Below, one piece after another: positions 17,985 to 27,439 of a DNA stretch of 64,000 nt. The DNA comes from Planctomycetaceae bacterium (lineage in GTDB: Bacteria > Planctomycetota > Planctomycetia > Planctomycetales > Planctomycetaceae): NCBI GenBank assembly GCA_020638955.1, contig JACKHO010000002.1:806001-870000 (forward strand). Direction: 5' to 3'. Numbering within the stretch: position 1 is the first letter of the stretch; the number at the start of each line of letters is the position of its first letter. The position numbers and the translations under genes were made by a program. The notes below the pieces were generated by a model. It saw only the letters and a list, made by a program, of their open reading frames with translations. It had not been told where the DNA came from and did no database searches.

Positions 17985-18824
17985 ATGGTGGCGAATCCCG
18001 TTTCAATTGGACAATGGACTTGTGGTATTGGTCAGCCACTGCTGTTCATTGCGGGGCCGTGTGTCATCGAAAGTGAAGTGATGATTCTCGAAACGGCGAA
18101 GTACCTCGCGGAAGTCGCCGAAGAGAATTCGTTTCAACTCGTGTTCAAGTCGAGCTTCGACAAAGCCAACCGCACCAGCATATCCAGCTTTCGTGGACCA
18201 GGATTAAAGGAAGGTCTGCGCATTCTGGACCGCGTCAGACAGGAAACCGGCTTGCCCGTAACGACGGACATCCATTTGCCCGAGCAGGCCGAGCAAGCAG
18301 CAGAGGTGTGCGCCATCCTGCAAATCCCTGCATTCCTGGCGCGCCAGACCGACCTCATTGTGGCCGCTGCCGAAGCCGCGAAGAAACATGGCGGCACCGT
18401 CAACGTAAAGAAACCGCAGTTCGTTGCACCGGAAGACGTCATTCATGCCGTACGCAAGTGCGAGAGTTCCGGCATGAACAATGTGCTGCTGACCGAGCGT
18501 GGGACGACGTTTGGCTATGGTCGCCTCATCAACGACATGCAGTGTATTCCTATCATGCAGCAAATGGGCTGCCCGGTGGTCTTTGACGCCACGCACAGCG
18601 TGCAGCGTCCCGGTGGGGCGTCAACGGGTGGGGCTCGCGAAATGATTCAGCCACTCGCCCGGGCCGCTGTCGCCTGTGGATGCGATGGCGTGTTCATGGA
18701 AGTGCACCCTAACCCCGACGAAGCCATGAGCGACGGTCCAAACCAACTGCCGCTCAGCCAGGCACGACAGGTATTTGAGCAGTTATCACAACTCCGCGAG
18801 ACCGTCCTCGGCTTCGATAGGTGA
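17985..18824 (+). CDS. kdsA: 3-deoxy-8-phosphooctulonate synthase (Kdo-8-P synthase)
   Basis: Condenses phosphoenolpyruvate with arabinose-5-phosphate to make Kdo-8-phosphate, the precursor of the inner-core sugar of lipopolysaccharide. Diagnostic segments are [51 protein letters not shown] and [15 protein letters not shown]. The ATG at 17985 follows a GGAG with 6-base spacing and gives 279 residues; an ATG at 17973 would add four. Its presence argues for an LPS-bearing outer membrane. kdsB, kdsC and kdsD are not in the window. Confidence 0.97.
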   Translation: MVANPVSIGQWTCGIGQPLLFIAGPCVIESEVMILETAKYLAEVAEENSFQLVFKSSFDKANRTSISSFRGPGLKEGLRILDRVRQETGLPVTTDIHLPEQAEQAAEVCAILQIPAFLARQTDLIVAAAEAAKKHGGTVNVKKPQFVAPEDVIHAVRKCESSGMNNVLLTERGTTFGYGRLINDMQCIPIMQQMGCPVVFDATHSVQRPGGASTGGAREMIQPLARAAVACGCDGVFMEVHPNPDEAMSDGPNQLPLSQARQVFEQLSQLRETVLGFDR

Positions 18825-19011
18825 GCGGCGTCCGTTCTGCATCGGCGACGCATCTGATGCGCAAGGAGAACCGAAGCAGCTGAGCCACGTAGGCATGGGC
18901 AGCACAACCAGGTCTTCTTGTCTGTGGTGCAAGGTTGACGTCGTCATCCAAGGTTTGGAAGCTATCCGCAGACTTTGCTTTGTTCCAAACTCAAGAAGGT
19001 AGAACACCAAC

Positions 19012-19659
19012 ATGAAATTGCTTCAATGGTCTGTCATCGCCCTCGTGCTGGCGAGCGGTTCGGTTTGCTCCGCAGATGAGCCGGAGTGGAAGTCGCTGTT
19101 CGATGGAAAAACGCTGGAAGGCTGGGTGCAGAAGAATGGTACCGCCAAGTACACCGTGGAAGATGGTGCCGTGGTGGGCCGAACAAATGAAGGAAGCCCA
19201 AACTCCTTCATGTGCACAACTCAGAACTACGGCAACTTCGAGCTGACGTTTGAAGTGAAAGTCGACAACGAACTCAATTCCGGCGTGCAAATTCGTTCGC
19301 AGACGAAAGACGGTCCCGAAGGGCGCGTGAATGGTCCTCAAGTGGAAATCGAAAGCGGTCCCGCGGAAGCTGGCTACGTGTATGGCGAAGCGACCGGTCG
19401 TGGCTGGTTGACTCTCGAAGCGCATTTGAAACCGCACGATTTCTTCAAGAACAACGAGTGGAACGAATTCCGCGTGTTGGCGGAAGGCGCCCGCATTCGC
19501 ACCTGGATCAACGGTCATCCGATTGAAGATTTGACCGACGAGCCAATTTACGAAACGCACCCTTCCGGCTTCATCGGCCTGCAGGTGCACGGCATTAAGG
19601 CTGGAACCGGTCCTTATGAAGTGCGGTGGCGTAACATTCGCATTCGTGAATTGAAGTAA
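19012..19659 (+). CDS. Secreted DUF1080 (3-keto-disaccharide hydrolase-like) protein
   Basis: A 215-residue protein with a signal peptide (VIALVLASGSVCSADEP) and one DUF1080 domain: EWKSLFDGKTLEGW, then NFELTFEVKVDNELNSGVQI, EWNEFRVLAEGARIRTWING and GFIGLQVHG. The domain has a concanavalin-like beta-sandwich; some members hydrolyse 3-keto-glycosides, while many in planctomycetes probably bind or cleave surface glycans. It ends 12 bases before queC, so the two may be transcribed together although their roles differ. Confidence 0.88.
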   Translation: MKLLQWSVIALVLASGSVCSADEPEWKSLFDGKTLEGWVQKNGTAKYTVEDGAVVGRTNEGSPNSFMCTTQNYGNFELTFEVKVDNELNSGVQIRSQTKDGPEGRVNGPQVEIESGPAEAGYVYGEATGRGWLTLEAHLKPHDFFKNNEWNEFRVLAEGARIRTWINGHPIEDLTDEPIYETHPSGFIGLQVHGIKAGTGPYEVRWRNIRIRELK

Positions 19660-19671
19660 CTGGGGACAAGC

Positions 19672-20358
19672 ATGCCTCAGCGTGCAGTTGTGCTGTTAAG
19701 TGGTGGCCTCGATTCGGCGACGGCTCTGGCCGTAGCGCAGAATCGAGGCTTCGACTGCTATGCGCTGTCGTTTGATTACGGTCAAAGGCACGTCTTTGAA
19801 TTGCAGGCAGCAAAGCAAGTGGCGGAGCGAGCGGGAGTAACGGAGCACATCATTATCCCGCTCGATTTGCGGCGGTTCGGTGGGTCGGCCCTGACGAGTG
19901 AAACGCCCGTCCCCAAAGGACGGAGCGACTCGGAAATTGAACAGGGAATTCCCATCACCTATGTCCCGGCGCGCAACACGGTGTTTCTGTCGATTGCGCT
20001 CGGCTGGGCCGAAGTGCTGGGGGCTTTTGATTTATTCGTGGGCGTGAACGCGGTGGACTACAGTGGCTATCCCGACTGTCGCCCTGAATTTGTCAAAGCA
20101 TTCGAAGCATTGGCCAATCTGGCCACCAAAGCAGGCGTGGAAGGGACGGGACGATTTCAAGTTCATGCGCCACTCATCGACTTGACCAAATCGGAAATCA
20201 TTCAACTGGGACAATCATTGAACGTCGACTATGGATTAACACATAGCTGTTATGACCCAGATGAAACAGGCCGACCATGCGGAGCCTGCGATTCATGCCA
20301 ACTGCGTCGGCAGGGGTTTGAGGCGGCGGGATTAGTCGACCCGCTGTTGGCTGATTAA
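19672..20358 (+). CDS. queC: 7-cyano-7-deazaguanine synthase QueC
   Basis: ATP-dependent conversion of 7-carboxy-7-deazaguanine to preQ0, the substrate of QueF encoded at 5574. The PP-loop ATPase motif is SGGLDSATA (residues 10-18). The C-terminal zinc site consists of Cys193, Cys203, Cys206 and Cys209 (HSCYDP then CGACDSC). At 228 residues the length is normal. The stop shares its last A with the next gene's ATG (TAATG), suggesting translational coupling with the glycosyltransferase. Other queuosine genes are not beside it. Confidence 0.96.
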   Translation: MPQRAVVLLSGGLDSATALAVAQNRGFDCYALSFDYGQRHVFELQAAKQVAERAGVTEHIIIPLDLRRFGGSALTSETPVPKGRSDSEIEQGIPITYVPARNTVFLSIALGWAEVLGAFDLFVGVNAVDYSGYPDCRPEFVKAFEALANLATKAGVEGTGRFQVHAPLIDLTKSEIIQLGQSLNVDYGLTHSCYDPDETGRPCGACDSCQLRRQGFEAAGLVDPLLAD

Positions 20359-21632
20359 TGAGCACGCCATCGCCACGAATTTGTTTTGTGGCTCCCAATG
20401 CGCTGCCCGTCATTGATCCCAACATTCCCGGACCAATTGGCGGCATTGAAACCAGGTCGTGGCTGTTCGCGCGAACCATGGCTCGTTGTTGCGATTCGCC
20501 CATCAGTTTTGTCGTGCGTGATGCAGTTGCTCCGCAGCAGTCGACCATTGCGGGCGTACGCATTCTGCCACTGGTGGAACCATTGACCGCCGTGCGCCGC
20601 GCCATCGCTTCGAGTGTGGTCCGGCGTCCGCAATTTCCGTGGCTCTCGATTCGACGCTGTTCCCCGAACTTGCTATGGCAACTCCCGCTACTGGCACTGG
20701 CGAAACTGTCTCCGTATCCGCATGGGCTCAGCGGCGGCGCTGATACATTCCTCCAAAGTGTCCAAACAGATGTCTTCTGTACCTTCGGAGTGAATCCCGC
20801 GAGCGCGAGCACCGTGGCGACGGCACTTGCCCGAGGATTGCCGGCAGCTTTGGTACTGGGCTCAGACGGAGATTTGGACCCCCGATTTCTGGAGGGAGCA
20901 GACTACGCAAACCAGTACGGCGACCGCGGCGACATGAGTCTTCATCTATTGCAGTCGGCCGACCTCATCGTCGTGCAGACCCCCCTGCAGCAACGGTTGT
21001 TGAAGGAGCGGTTCGGACGGGAATCGGAGCTGGTTGTAAATCCCATTGAGGTTGATGCCTGGACGAATCCTGCTCCGCCTTCCAATTCGCTTGAGCTGCC
21101 CAGTGAACCGTTCGTGCTGTGGATTGGCAGAGCTGATCACACCCCCAAGCAACCGGGAAAAGTACTTGAAATCGCCCGTGCCTTGCCCGACGTTCAATTC
21201 TTGATGGTCATGAATCCATTCGATTCTGCGGTCGACGAAGCAATTCGCAAGACTCATCCACCAAACGTCATCATTATCGCCCGAATTGCCCCGGACGACA
21301 TGCCCGTTGTGTTTTCCCATGCCGCGGCACTACTGAATACGTCCTCGTTTGAAGGCTTTCCGAACACCTTTCTACAGGCCGCCCTGGCTGAAGTCCCCAT
21401 TGTCTCATTGAGCGTGAAACCAGAATCAACAGTGCTGTTGCCGTTTGGAACCTGTGCGGACGGCAACCTCGGAACTGCAGCGGAAGCACTCCGACAGATT
21501 GTTGAGTCAGGCCCAAATCAGCAACAACTGAAGGGTCTCCGAGCAGCTGTGGAAGACACCCATTCTGCCGATCAGCAGGCTCGCACATTGCACCGCCTGC
21601 TATGCGAGTTAACCAGACGTCGCCAAGGATGA
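20358..21632 (+). CDS. Glycosyltransferase, GT4-like GT-B fold
   Basis: A 424-residue cytoplasmic protein with two Rossmann-like halves. The N-terminal half starts PRICFVAPNALPV and carries GPIGGIETRSW, the usual loop binding the donor phosphate. The C-terminal half has FVLWIGRADHTPKQPGKVLE and the donor-binding SSFEGFPNTFLQAALAEVP, similar to the E-x7-E region of GT4 enzymes, though the second acidic residue is displaced. Donor and acceptor are unknown. It overlaps the queC stop by one base and is convergent with the MscK-like channel gene. Confidence 0.8.
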   Translation: MSTPSPRICFVAPNALPVIDPNIPGPIGGIETRSWLFARTMARCCDSPISFVVRDAVAPQQSTIAGVRILPLVEPLTAVRRAIASSVVRRPQFPWLSIRRCSPNLLWQLPLLALAKLSPYPHGLSGGADTFLQSVQTDVFCTFGVNPASASTVATALARGLPAALVLGSDGDLDPRFLEGADYANQYGDRGDMSLHLLQSADLIVVQTPLQQRLLKERFGRESELVVNPIEVDAWTNPAPPSNSLELPSEPFVLWIGRADHTPKQPGKVLEIARALPDVQFLMVMNPFDSAVDEAIRKTHPPNVIIIARIAPDDMPVVFSHAAALLNTSSFEGFPNTFLQAALAEVPIVSLSVKPESTVLLPFGTCADGNLGTAAEALRQIVESGPNQQQLKGLRAAVEDTHSADQQARTLHRLLCELTRRRQG

Positions 21633-21679
21633 TCCCAATTGACGCGGCAGTTATCCGAAGGCGAACAATGTGAGCCGCG

Positions 21680-24600
21680 CTACTGCTGTTCTGAATCGGA
21701 GGCCGACGTGGGACTGGGCTCTTCCAAATCGAGTGTCGGTGACTTGAACAACTGGTCCAGTTCACTCGGTACCGTGCGAATGTGAATGTCTCGCTGCGGG
21801 AAGGGGATTTCAATTCCCGCCTCATTCAGTGCCTTGTAGATTTCAATGTGCAGGCCAGTCTTGGTCGGCAGTCGATGCTCCAGCGCGGCCAGATAGACGT
21901 GGATTGTAAAGTTCAGCGAGCTGTCGCCAAATCCTTCAAAAATAATGACCGGCTCAGGTTCGGCCAACACATGCGGCTGCTCCTTGACCACTGTCATCAG
22001 GATTTCACGTACGGAAGCAGGATCGCATCCATAGGCCACACCGACGGTCACCGTAATCCGATTCAATGTGTCGTTCAGTGTCCAGTTCAGCAGACGACCC
22101 GTAATGAATTCCTTGTTTGGAACAACGTATTCCTTCTTGTCCCAGTCGGTGATGGTTGTTGAGCGAATGCTGATTTGACTGACCGTTCCAGAGACGCCGT
22201 CAATGGTCACGACGTCACCAATACGGACCGGCTGTTCGAACAGAATGATGAGGCCCGACACAAAATTGGCGAAGATTTCCTGTAAGCCAAAACCAAGGCC
22301 GAACGTCAATGCAGCGGCCAGCCACTGAATGCTTTCCCAGCGGATTTCCAGAATTTCACTGACACTGAGAACTCCGACTAGAACAATGACATACCGCACA
22401 ATGGATGCAATTGCATACCGCGAACTGCGGTCAAGCGGCAGGCGTTCCAGCAGTAGCAGTTCAAGCAAACCAGGAATGTTTTTGGCTGCCGTACCCGTCA
22501 ACATGCCGACAAGAATGGCGAGCCCTGCTGCTGAATAAGTGACTGGCAAACCTGGTATGGTCCACCGATTGAATCCCTTGAGTGCAGGGAGAACATCTCC
22601 CCAAATTGACCACAAGGCAACCAGGGTTACGAGCATGACCGTCGAATCGAGCAACCTTCGCGTCTGCACACTCATTGTTGCCAAATCGGTGGGAGAAGTC
22701 GCAGGAGCCGCAGCCTTGGGCACTTCGCCTTCCCCTGCTTTTGACGCAGCCGCAGCACGTCGCTCGCGAGCCTGTTCCACCGCGAGTTGACGCTGACGGA
22801 GTGTCAGCCCGCGGACGACAATGGCCCTGACGAACACGGAGCCAAACACCAGCATGAGCGTTTCGCCCATGCGTAATGCCAGTCGGCCACTCGTAAAGTG
22901 ATACCCCGCTGCCGACAGTCCGGCGAGAACCAGTGGGATACCTACGGCCAGTACATAAATCAGAATCGACAGTTGTGCGAGCCAACTCTTGGGATACCAC
23001 TCCGTCCATTCCTGTTGAATCCCTTTTGAGGGACGCACGAGTCGATGCAGCAGCCATGCCAACAGCAGGAAGCTGGCAATCGCCGTCAGTTGTTCCAGCG
23101 CTTCTTCAGTTGAATCGGTCCCGAGGGCATGGAGGAGGGAGAGGAACATGACGAGGGGAACAGCGAAGAATTCAAAACGCCGAACCTCCTTAACGACGAG
23201 CACCATGGTCCGCTTCGACCATCCGAAATGCGATTCGCCAAGTCCCTGTACCTGACAGACGTTGCAGGCGAATTCCAAGACGAGAAAAGCTCCACCAAAC
23301 AACGACAACCAGTCCGCCAGGATTTCCATCCAGTGCTGTTCGTGCAATACGCCCGGCGCCGTTGACACATATTCGGCGGCGCAAAATCGAAGTCGCCAGC
23401 CGAGAAACAGAATGGGAAGTGGAATGAGCAACGTGAGCAGCAGCGTCCACAACAATGCCTGCCAGGTTGGTCGCATTTCGGTGTTGAGGCGACTTTGGGC
23501 TTTTACACCGTGCTTCTTCAATGCATTCCGTTGGATGACTTGAGTCGCAGCCAGCCCTAGCCAAATGGCAACTGCCAGTAAGTAGGCCCAAGGTGTCTGG
23601 TACGCGTCTTTCGTGATCGAACTGGCAAGTTCCTGCCAGGTACTTCGATCCACAAGTCGTGTTGCCGCTTCGATGTCACTGGTAAGCCCAGTCCACGAAA
23701 TTGGGCGATGGCTTCGAATCCAAAGCACCCGTTCATTGATGTACTCTTCAAATTCGAGTGCCAATTCAATGAGGCGCCCCTGTTCAATATCGAGTTGTTC
23801 AAGCGTATCCACGTACTCGGAATACGCTTTCATCATACCTTCATGTGAAACATTCTCGTCGGAGAGCGCCTCTCGAATTTCTGTTTCGACGAGGCCATTA
23901 TCTTCGTCCTCATCAACGGGCGACGCCATTTCGGACATCAATGTGGTGACTCGTTCGTCCAACGTGGGAGCTTCGGTCTCCTGTTCGAGATAATCGAAGT
24001 ACTCCCCTTGGACACGTTCCATGACGTCAACACGTTCCCTGCGTTCAATCCGCAGAGAACCCACACTGGGCAGTCGACGCCTCTGGTCGCGCAGCCTGAG
24101 CCCCAGAATGACACTTTCACGCGAACGCTTCTCGCGTTCCTGGAAGCCCTTAAAGTCGCGCTCGAGTTTCTCACGTTGCGCGCGGGCGCTGTCTAAGTCC
24201 TCTTGATACTCCGAACGCTCATTTCGAATCGTGACTTCGTTGTCGGAGTAACTCGCGGCCTGTAAATAGATGGCGTCCAACGGCGGCTTGGTTTCTTCTG
24301 CCTTCTTGCGAGCGTTGGCGGCACGAGTCGCTGCGTCTTGTTTACTTCGAGTACTAACCGCTTTTGTCCACGCGTCGACCTCCTGCTTCAGGATGGAGAC
24401 CTCGCGTGCCACAATTGTTCGTTCAGAGGCCAGCAGCTTCACGGCTTCCGCAGCGTCATACCAGGCCAACTCGCTTTGCGCGACCGTCGGTTCCTTCTCT
24501 ACGCGAAGTTTTTCGGCGAGCAGCGACAGGCGAATGGCATCCTGCAGCAGTGCGGGCTCCTTCTGATTCTCAGGATTCTGCGTGCTGGTGGCGATATCCG

Positions 24601-25198
24601 TCAGTTTCTTTGGCGCGGCAGCAATGAGCTCGTGGAGCTGGCGTTTGCGTTCGTCGCGACTCGAAATGCGGCTTTCGATGCTGGTCAAATCGGACTGCGT
24701 TTTCGCAAGCTGCTGCTGCTTCTCAGCGAGTGTCCGTTCTAAATACTCCAGCGAAGCACCACTCCACGGTGACTCAACGCGTCGCTCTTGCTGTTGCTGC
24801 TGTTCAATTTCTCGGCGTCGGCTGGTGACTCCAGCGATCTTTTCTGCAAACTGCTTTTCCTGTTCGGCAAGCGTGCCAATGACACGCAAATCCTCTTGCG
24901 CCTTGCCAACCAGCGTACGCGCCCGTTCTTTCTGCTCAGCCGTCAGCTCCTGGTCCGTCGCCGCCTCAACCTTCGCCAACAGCGAGGTCAGAACCTCGGC
25001 TGAGACCTGCGCTGTGGCAACCGTGCCCTCGGTGACGGTATCTTCGGCGGGTGTAGCGGGCGGCGTATTTCCGGGATCAGCATTTGGAAATGGCGGTGCC
25101 GCATCTTGTGAGAAAGCCGCAATCGAACCGTACAGCAAGACAACTGCCGTACAGATTGCGGTTCTGCCATTCCATCCGTGACAAAGCAAGTAACTCAT
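21680..25198 (-). CDS. Large mechanosensitive channel, MscS/MscK-like
   Basis: A 1172-residue protein. A signal peptide (about 1-30) leads to a long periplasmic coiled-coil region rich in Glu, Gln and Arg (about 60-480). It is followed by about ten transmembrane helices and an MscS module: pore helix GLGFGLQEIFANFVSGLIIL, then FEQPVRIGDVVTIDGVSGTV and VVPNKEFITGRLLNWTLND. The size and plan match MscK/KefA rather than small MscS. Such channels open on membrane tension to release solutes during hypo-osmotic shock. The cytoplasmic tail is short and acidic (DLEEPSPTSASDSEQQ). It is 88 bases downstream of the esterase-like gene on the same strand. Confidence 0.92.
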   Translation of the reverse strand: MSYLLCHGWNGRTAICTAVVLLYGSIAAFSQDAAPPFPNADPGNTPPATPAEDTVTEGTVATAQVSAEVLTSLLAKVEAATDQELTAEQKERARTLVGKAQEDLRVIGTLAEQEKQFAEKIAGVTSRRREIEQQQQQERRVESPWSGASLEYLERTLAEKQQQLAKTQSDLTSIESRISSRDERKRQLHELIAAAPKKLTDIATSTQNPENQKEPALLQDAIRLSLLAEKLRVEKEPTVAQSELAWYDAAEAVKLLASERTIVAREVSILKQEVDAWTKAVSTRSKQDAATRAANARKKAEETKPPLDAIYLQAASYSDNEVTIRNERSEYQEDLDSARAQREKLERDFKGFQEREKRSRESVILGLRLRDQRRRLPSVGSLRIERRERVDVMERVQGEYFDYLEQETEAPTLDERVTTLMSEMASPVDEDEDNGLVETEIREALSDENVSHEGMMKAYSEYVDTLEQLDIEQGRLIELALEFEEYINERVLWIRSHRPISWTGLTSDIEAATRLVDRSTWQELASSITKDAYQTPWAYLLAVAIWLGLAATQVIQRNALKKHGVKAQSRLNTEMRPTWQALLWTLLLTLLIPLPILFLGWRLRFCAAEYVSTAPGVLHEQHWMEILADWLSLFGGAFLVLEFACNVCQVQGLGESHFGWSKRTMVLVVKEVRRFEFFAVPLVMFLSLLHALGTDSTEEALEQLTAIASFLLLAWLLHRLVRPSKGIQQEWTEWYPKSWLAQLSILIYVLAVGIPLVLAGLSAAGYHFTSGRLALRMGETLMLVFGSVFVRAIVVRGLTLRQRQLAVEQARERRAAAASKAGEGEVPKAAAPATSPTDLATMSVQTRRLLDSTVMLVTLVALWSIWGDVLPALKGFNRWTIPGLPVTYSAAGLAILVGMLTGTAAKNIPGLLELLLLERLPLDRSSRYAIASIVRYVIVLVGVLSVSEILEIRWESIQWLAAALTFGLGFGLQEIFANFVSGLIILFEQPVRIGDVVTIDGVSGTVSQISIRSTTITDWDKKEYVVPNKEFITGRLLNWTLNDTLNRITVTVGVAYGCDPASVREILMTVVKEQPHVLAEPEPVIIFEGFGDSSLNFTIHVYLAALEHRLPTKTGLHIEIYKALNEAGIEIPFPQRDIHIRTVPSELDQLFKSPTLDLEEPSPTSASDSEQQ

Positions 25199-25286
25199 GC
25201 CTGCAGTTTAACGCTGTCACAGGCCTTCGCCAGTGAAGCGAAAACTGTTTAGGAAAGGAGCGTTCTTGCTCCTTGTAATTCATCTG

Positions 25287-27398
25287 TCAAAACTGAAGCA
25301 GTTCAGCCGAACCGCCACAGGATTTTAGACTGCTTCGCACATTTTCCCAGACGGCTTTTGCTTCATCGGACGACTGTGAGATTTCCACGCTGGTCCCCTG
25401 CCCCAGCGCGAGCAATATTAGCTGTGGGATATCCAGTTCTTTCATGGCATTAAGCAGGGCTGGCGTTTCTTTAAAGGATGTGGGCAATCGCACAAACTCG
25501 ATGGCATCCACTGGTTCACCTACAGTCGACGCCAGCAAAGCCGGGACTTCCATTCCCGCGCTCACCTTGAGTGTGATGTTTTCCTTGGATTTAGGACGCA
25601 AACCCTTCACTGCGCGAATGGCCTGCAAGACATCCCAACCTCGCAACGCATCGAGGGATTGTCCTAACAGCAGAAATCGCCGCCGAATGTGGATTTGTTC
25701 CCGCGCGTCGCTTGTCCAACGAGTGGGGCCAATACCGCGGCACGGTAGAATGGCGATTGTGCTGCTGGGATTCTCTTTTAAGGTCGATCGCAAATCCTCA
25801 AGGAACTTGTCGACAACGGTTTCGTTGACATCAGTCGTGGATGGAATTGCGAACTCGTCATGCTGCGACAGACGAGGAATTCGCTTGGCGAGTGCTGCAG
25901 TAGCGATCAGCCAGTCCGATTCATCCATCACGTGAATGGTCACCGGTCCATTCTTTGGAACGTTCGGTTGAGACGAACTCACGAGAATCAACGGCAATTG
26001 ATAAGGGGCCTGACTCTCGAAGTGATGCACCTGCACTCCAAGGTCGGCGAATTCGAGGCCCATCGACTTCTCGACCACAGTTTTTCCGGTACTTGCCGGC
26101 CATGCACGCAAGGACTTTTCTTTGAGAAAGCTTACCCACTCTGCACTACGTTGTTTCAGTTCATGGGCTGCTTTGGGAAAGTCGGCAGCATCGGCCTGAG
26201 GTACGAACCAGTCATGCACGTTTGTGACTTGTTCGTTGCCAGGAAGGTCGCCGAAGACACGAAGTTGGGGAGGATCAAACATTTTCACGGCGGGCATGGC
26301 AATGTCCTCCTCGCTCCCTTTCAGGAACCGGTTCAGCCATACGAACGCATGAGCCCGCAACTCCTGTGTGTCCTTGTGCGGCCCTTCTGTAATGTGCAAG
26401 CCCAGGTTCCGTGGTTTGCCGTACAACTCATAAATCCGACGCACTTTGCTGTGCACATCGACCACACCTTCGAGCGGGAAAATGGTGTCCTTGTCCGTGT
26501 TGGAAATGAGCAGTGGTCGTGGTGCCACCAGTGCGGCCAGCACTGGGAAGTCCCACTGGTAGGTGTTCACCATGAACATGCAGTCGCAATGACCTTCAAT
26601 GCAGTCATCGACAATGTGGTTGTGCATGCTGGTAATGCCTGCGACAGGCACGGCACATTTGATGCGTTCATCCAGCGCTGCCACCCACCACGAGTACGCT
26701 CCGCCGCCGGAGCGCCCCGTTACCCCAATGCGCGAGGCATCCACCTCCGGACGCGACTCCAGATAATCCAAACCGCGAATACCATTCCACGCTTCGACTC
26801 CCGCGGGCGTGTAACCACGCGAAGCCCACCACCACATCCCTTCGCGAAATGTCCCATGGTGCAGTCCCTGGATTTCACCCAGTTGAATGGTGTCGATAGT
26901 CAGGCAGACGTAACCGTTTCGGGCGAACCAGCAGCCGTGATGATGGTAGCCGACTTTGTTGCCGTAACTGATGCCGTTTTCGTTGACCCGTGCGTGACCG
27001 CAAACGTACAGCACGGCCGGCAGCTTCTCGGTGACAACTTTCGGACGGTAAAGATTCGCCGTGACGAACAGACCAGGTGACGACTCGTAATGCAGTTTTT
27101 CGACGACGAAATCATCTTGTTCGATGACTCCGGTGACCCGCACGTTCAGGTCGGTGCGCTCGGGCCAGGGATTCAGTCCCAGCATTTCACGTAACTGGTC
27201 GCGGTACTGTTCTTTCTTCGCTTCCCAGTCCGCCAAAGTCTTAATGTCGGCCAGACAGTTTTCGGTGACCTTGGCAGTTTCAATTTCGAAGTACTGCCGG
27301 AGCAGTGAATTGCCGTGAGCGGTTCCATCAATGACGTCATCGGCAAGTAGTGAGGAACATGCCGTAACGAGAGCTAGCAATCCTAAGAAACGCTGCAC
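25287..27398 (-). CDS. Secreted alpha/beta hydrolase, acetylxylan-esterase-like
   Basis: A secreted alpha/beta hydrolase of about 703 residues. The catalytic triad is visible: Ser230 in GVTGRSGGGAYSWW, an aspartate near 301-303 in NTDKDTIF, and His340 in TEGPHKDTQEL. The N-terminal region (DWEAKKEQYRDQLREMLGL) is common in planctomycete acetylxylan-esterase-like proteins. The last 300 residues form a second, unassigned domain. I place the start at the GTG at 27398, because a GGAGG lies 5 bases before it; an in-frame GTG at 27404 overlaps that ribosome binding site. It lies 41 bases after the PSCyt1/DUF1549 gene, so the two probably form an operon for polysaccharide use. Confidence 0.82.
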   Translation of the reverse strand: MQRFLGLLALVTACSSLLADDVIDGTAHGNSLLRQYFEIETAKVTENCLADIKTLADWEAKKEQYRDQLREMLGLNPWPERTDLNVRVTGVIEQDDFVVEKLHYESSPGLFVTANLYRPKVVTEKLPAVLYVCGHARVNENGISYGNKVGYHHHGCWFARNGYVCLTIDTIQLGEIQGLHHGTFREGMWWWASRGYTPAGVEAWNGIRGLDYLESRPEVDASRIGVTGRSGGGAYSWWVAALDERIKCAVPVAGITSMHNHIVDDCIEGHCDCMFMVNTYQWDFPVLAALVAPRPLLISNTDKDTIFPLEGVVDVHSKVRRIYELYGKPRNLGLHITEGPHKDTQELRAHAFVWLNRFLKGSEEDIAMPAVKMFDPPQLRVFGDLPGNEQVTNVHDWFVPQADAADFPKAAHELKQRSAEWVSFLKEKSLRAWPASTGKTVVEKSMGLEFADLGVQVHHFESQAPYQLPLILVSSSQPNVPKNGPVTIHVMDESDWLIATAALAKRIPRLSQHDEFAIPSTTDVNETVVDKFLEDLRSTLKENPSSTIAILPCRGIGPTRWTSDAREQIHIRRRFLLLGQSLDALRGWDVLQAIRAVKGLRPKSKENITLKVSAGMEVPALLASTVGEPVDAIEFVRLPTSFKETPALLNAMKELDIPQLILLALGQGTSVEISQSSDEAKAVWENVRSSLKSCGGSAELLQF

Positions 27399-27439
27399 AA
27401 TCACCTCCGGGACAATGGTGTGTCATCAAAGCGGAAAAA

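Noticed and set aside
25860..27080. 406-codon plus-strand ORF opposite the esterase-like gene
   Set aside because: Antisense to a gene with an intact catalytic triad; no start signal and no domain character.
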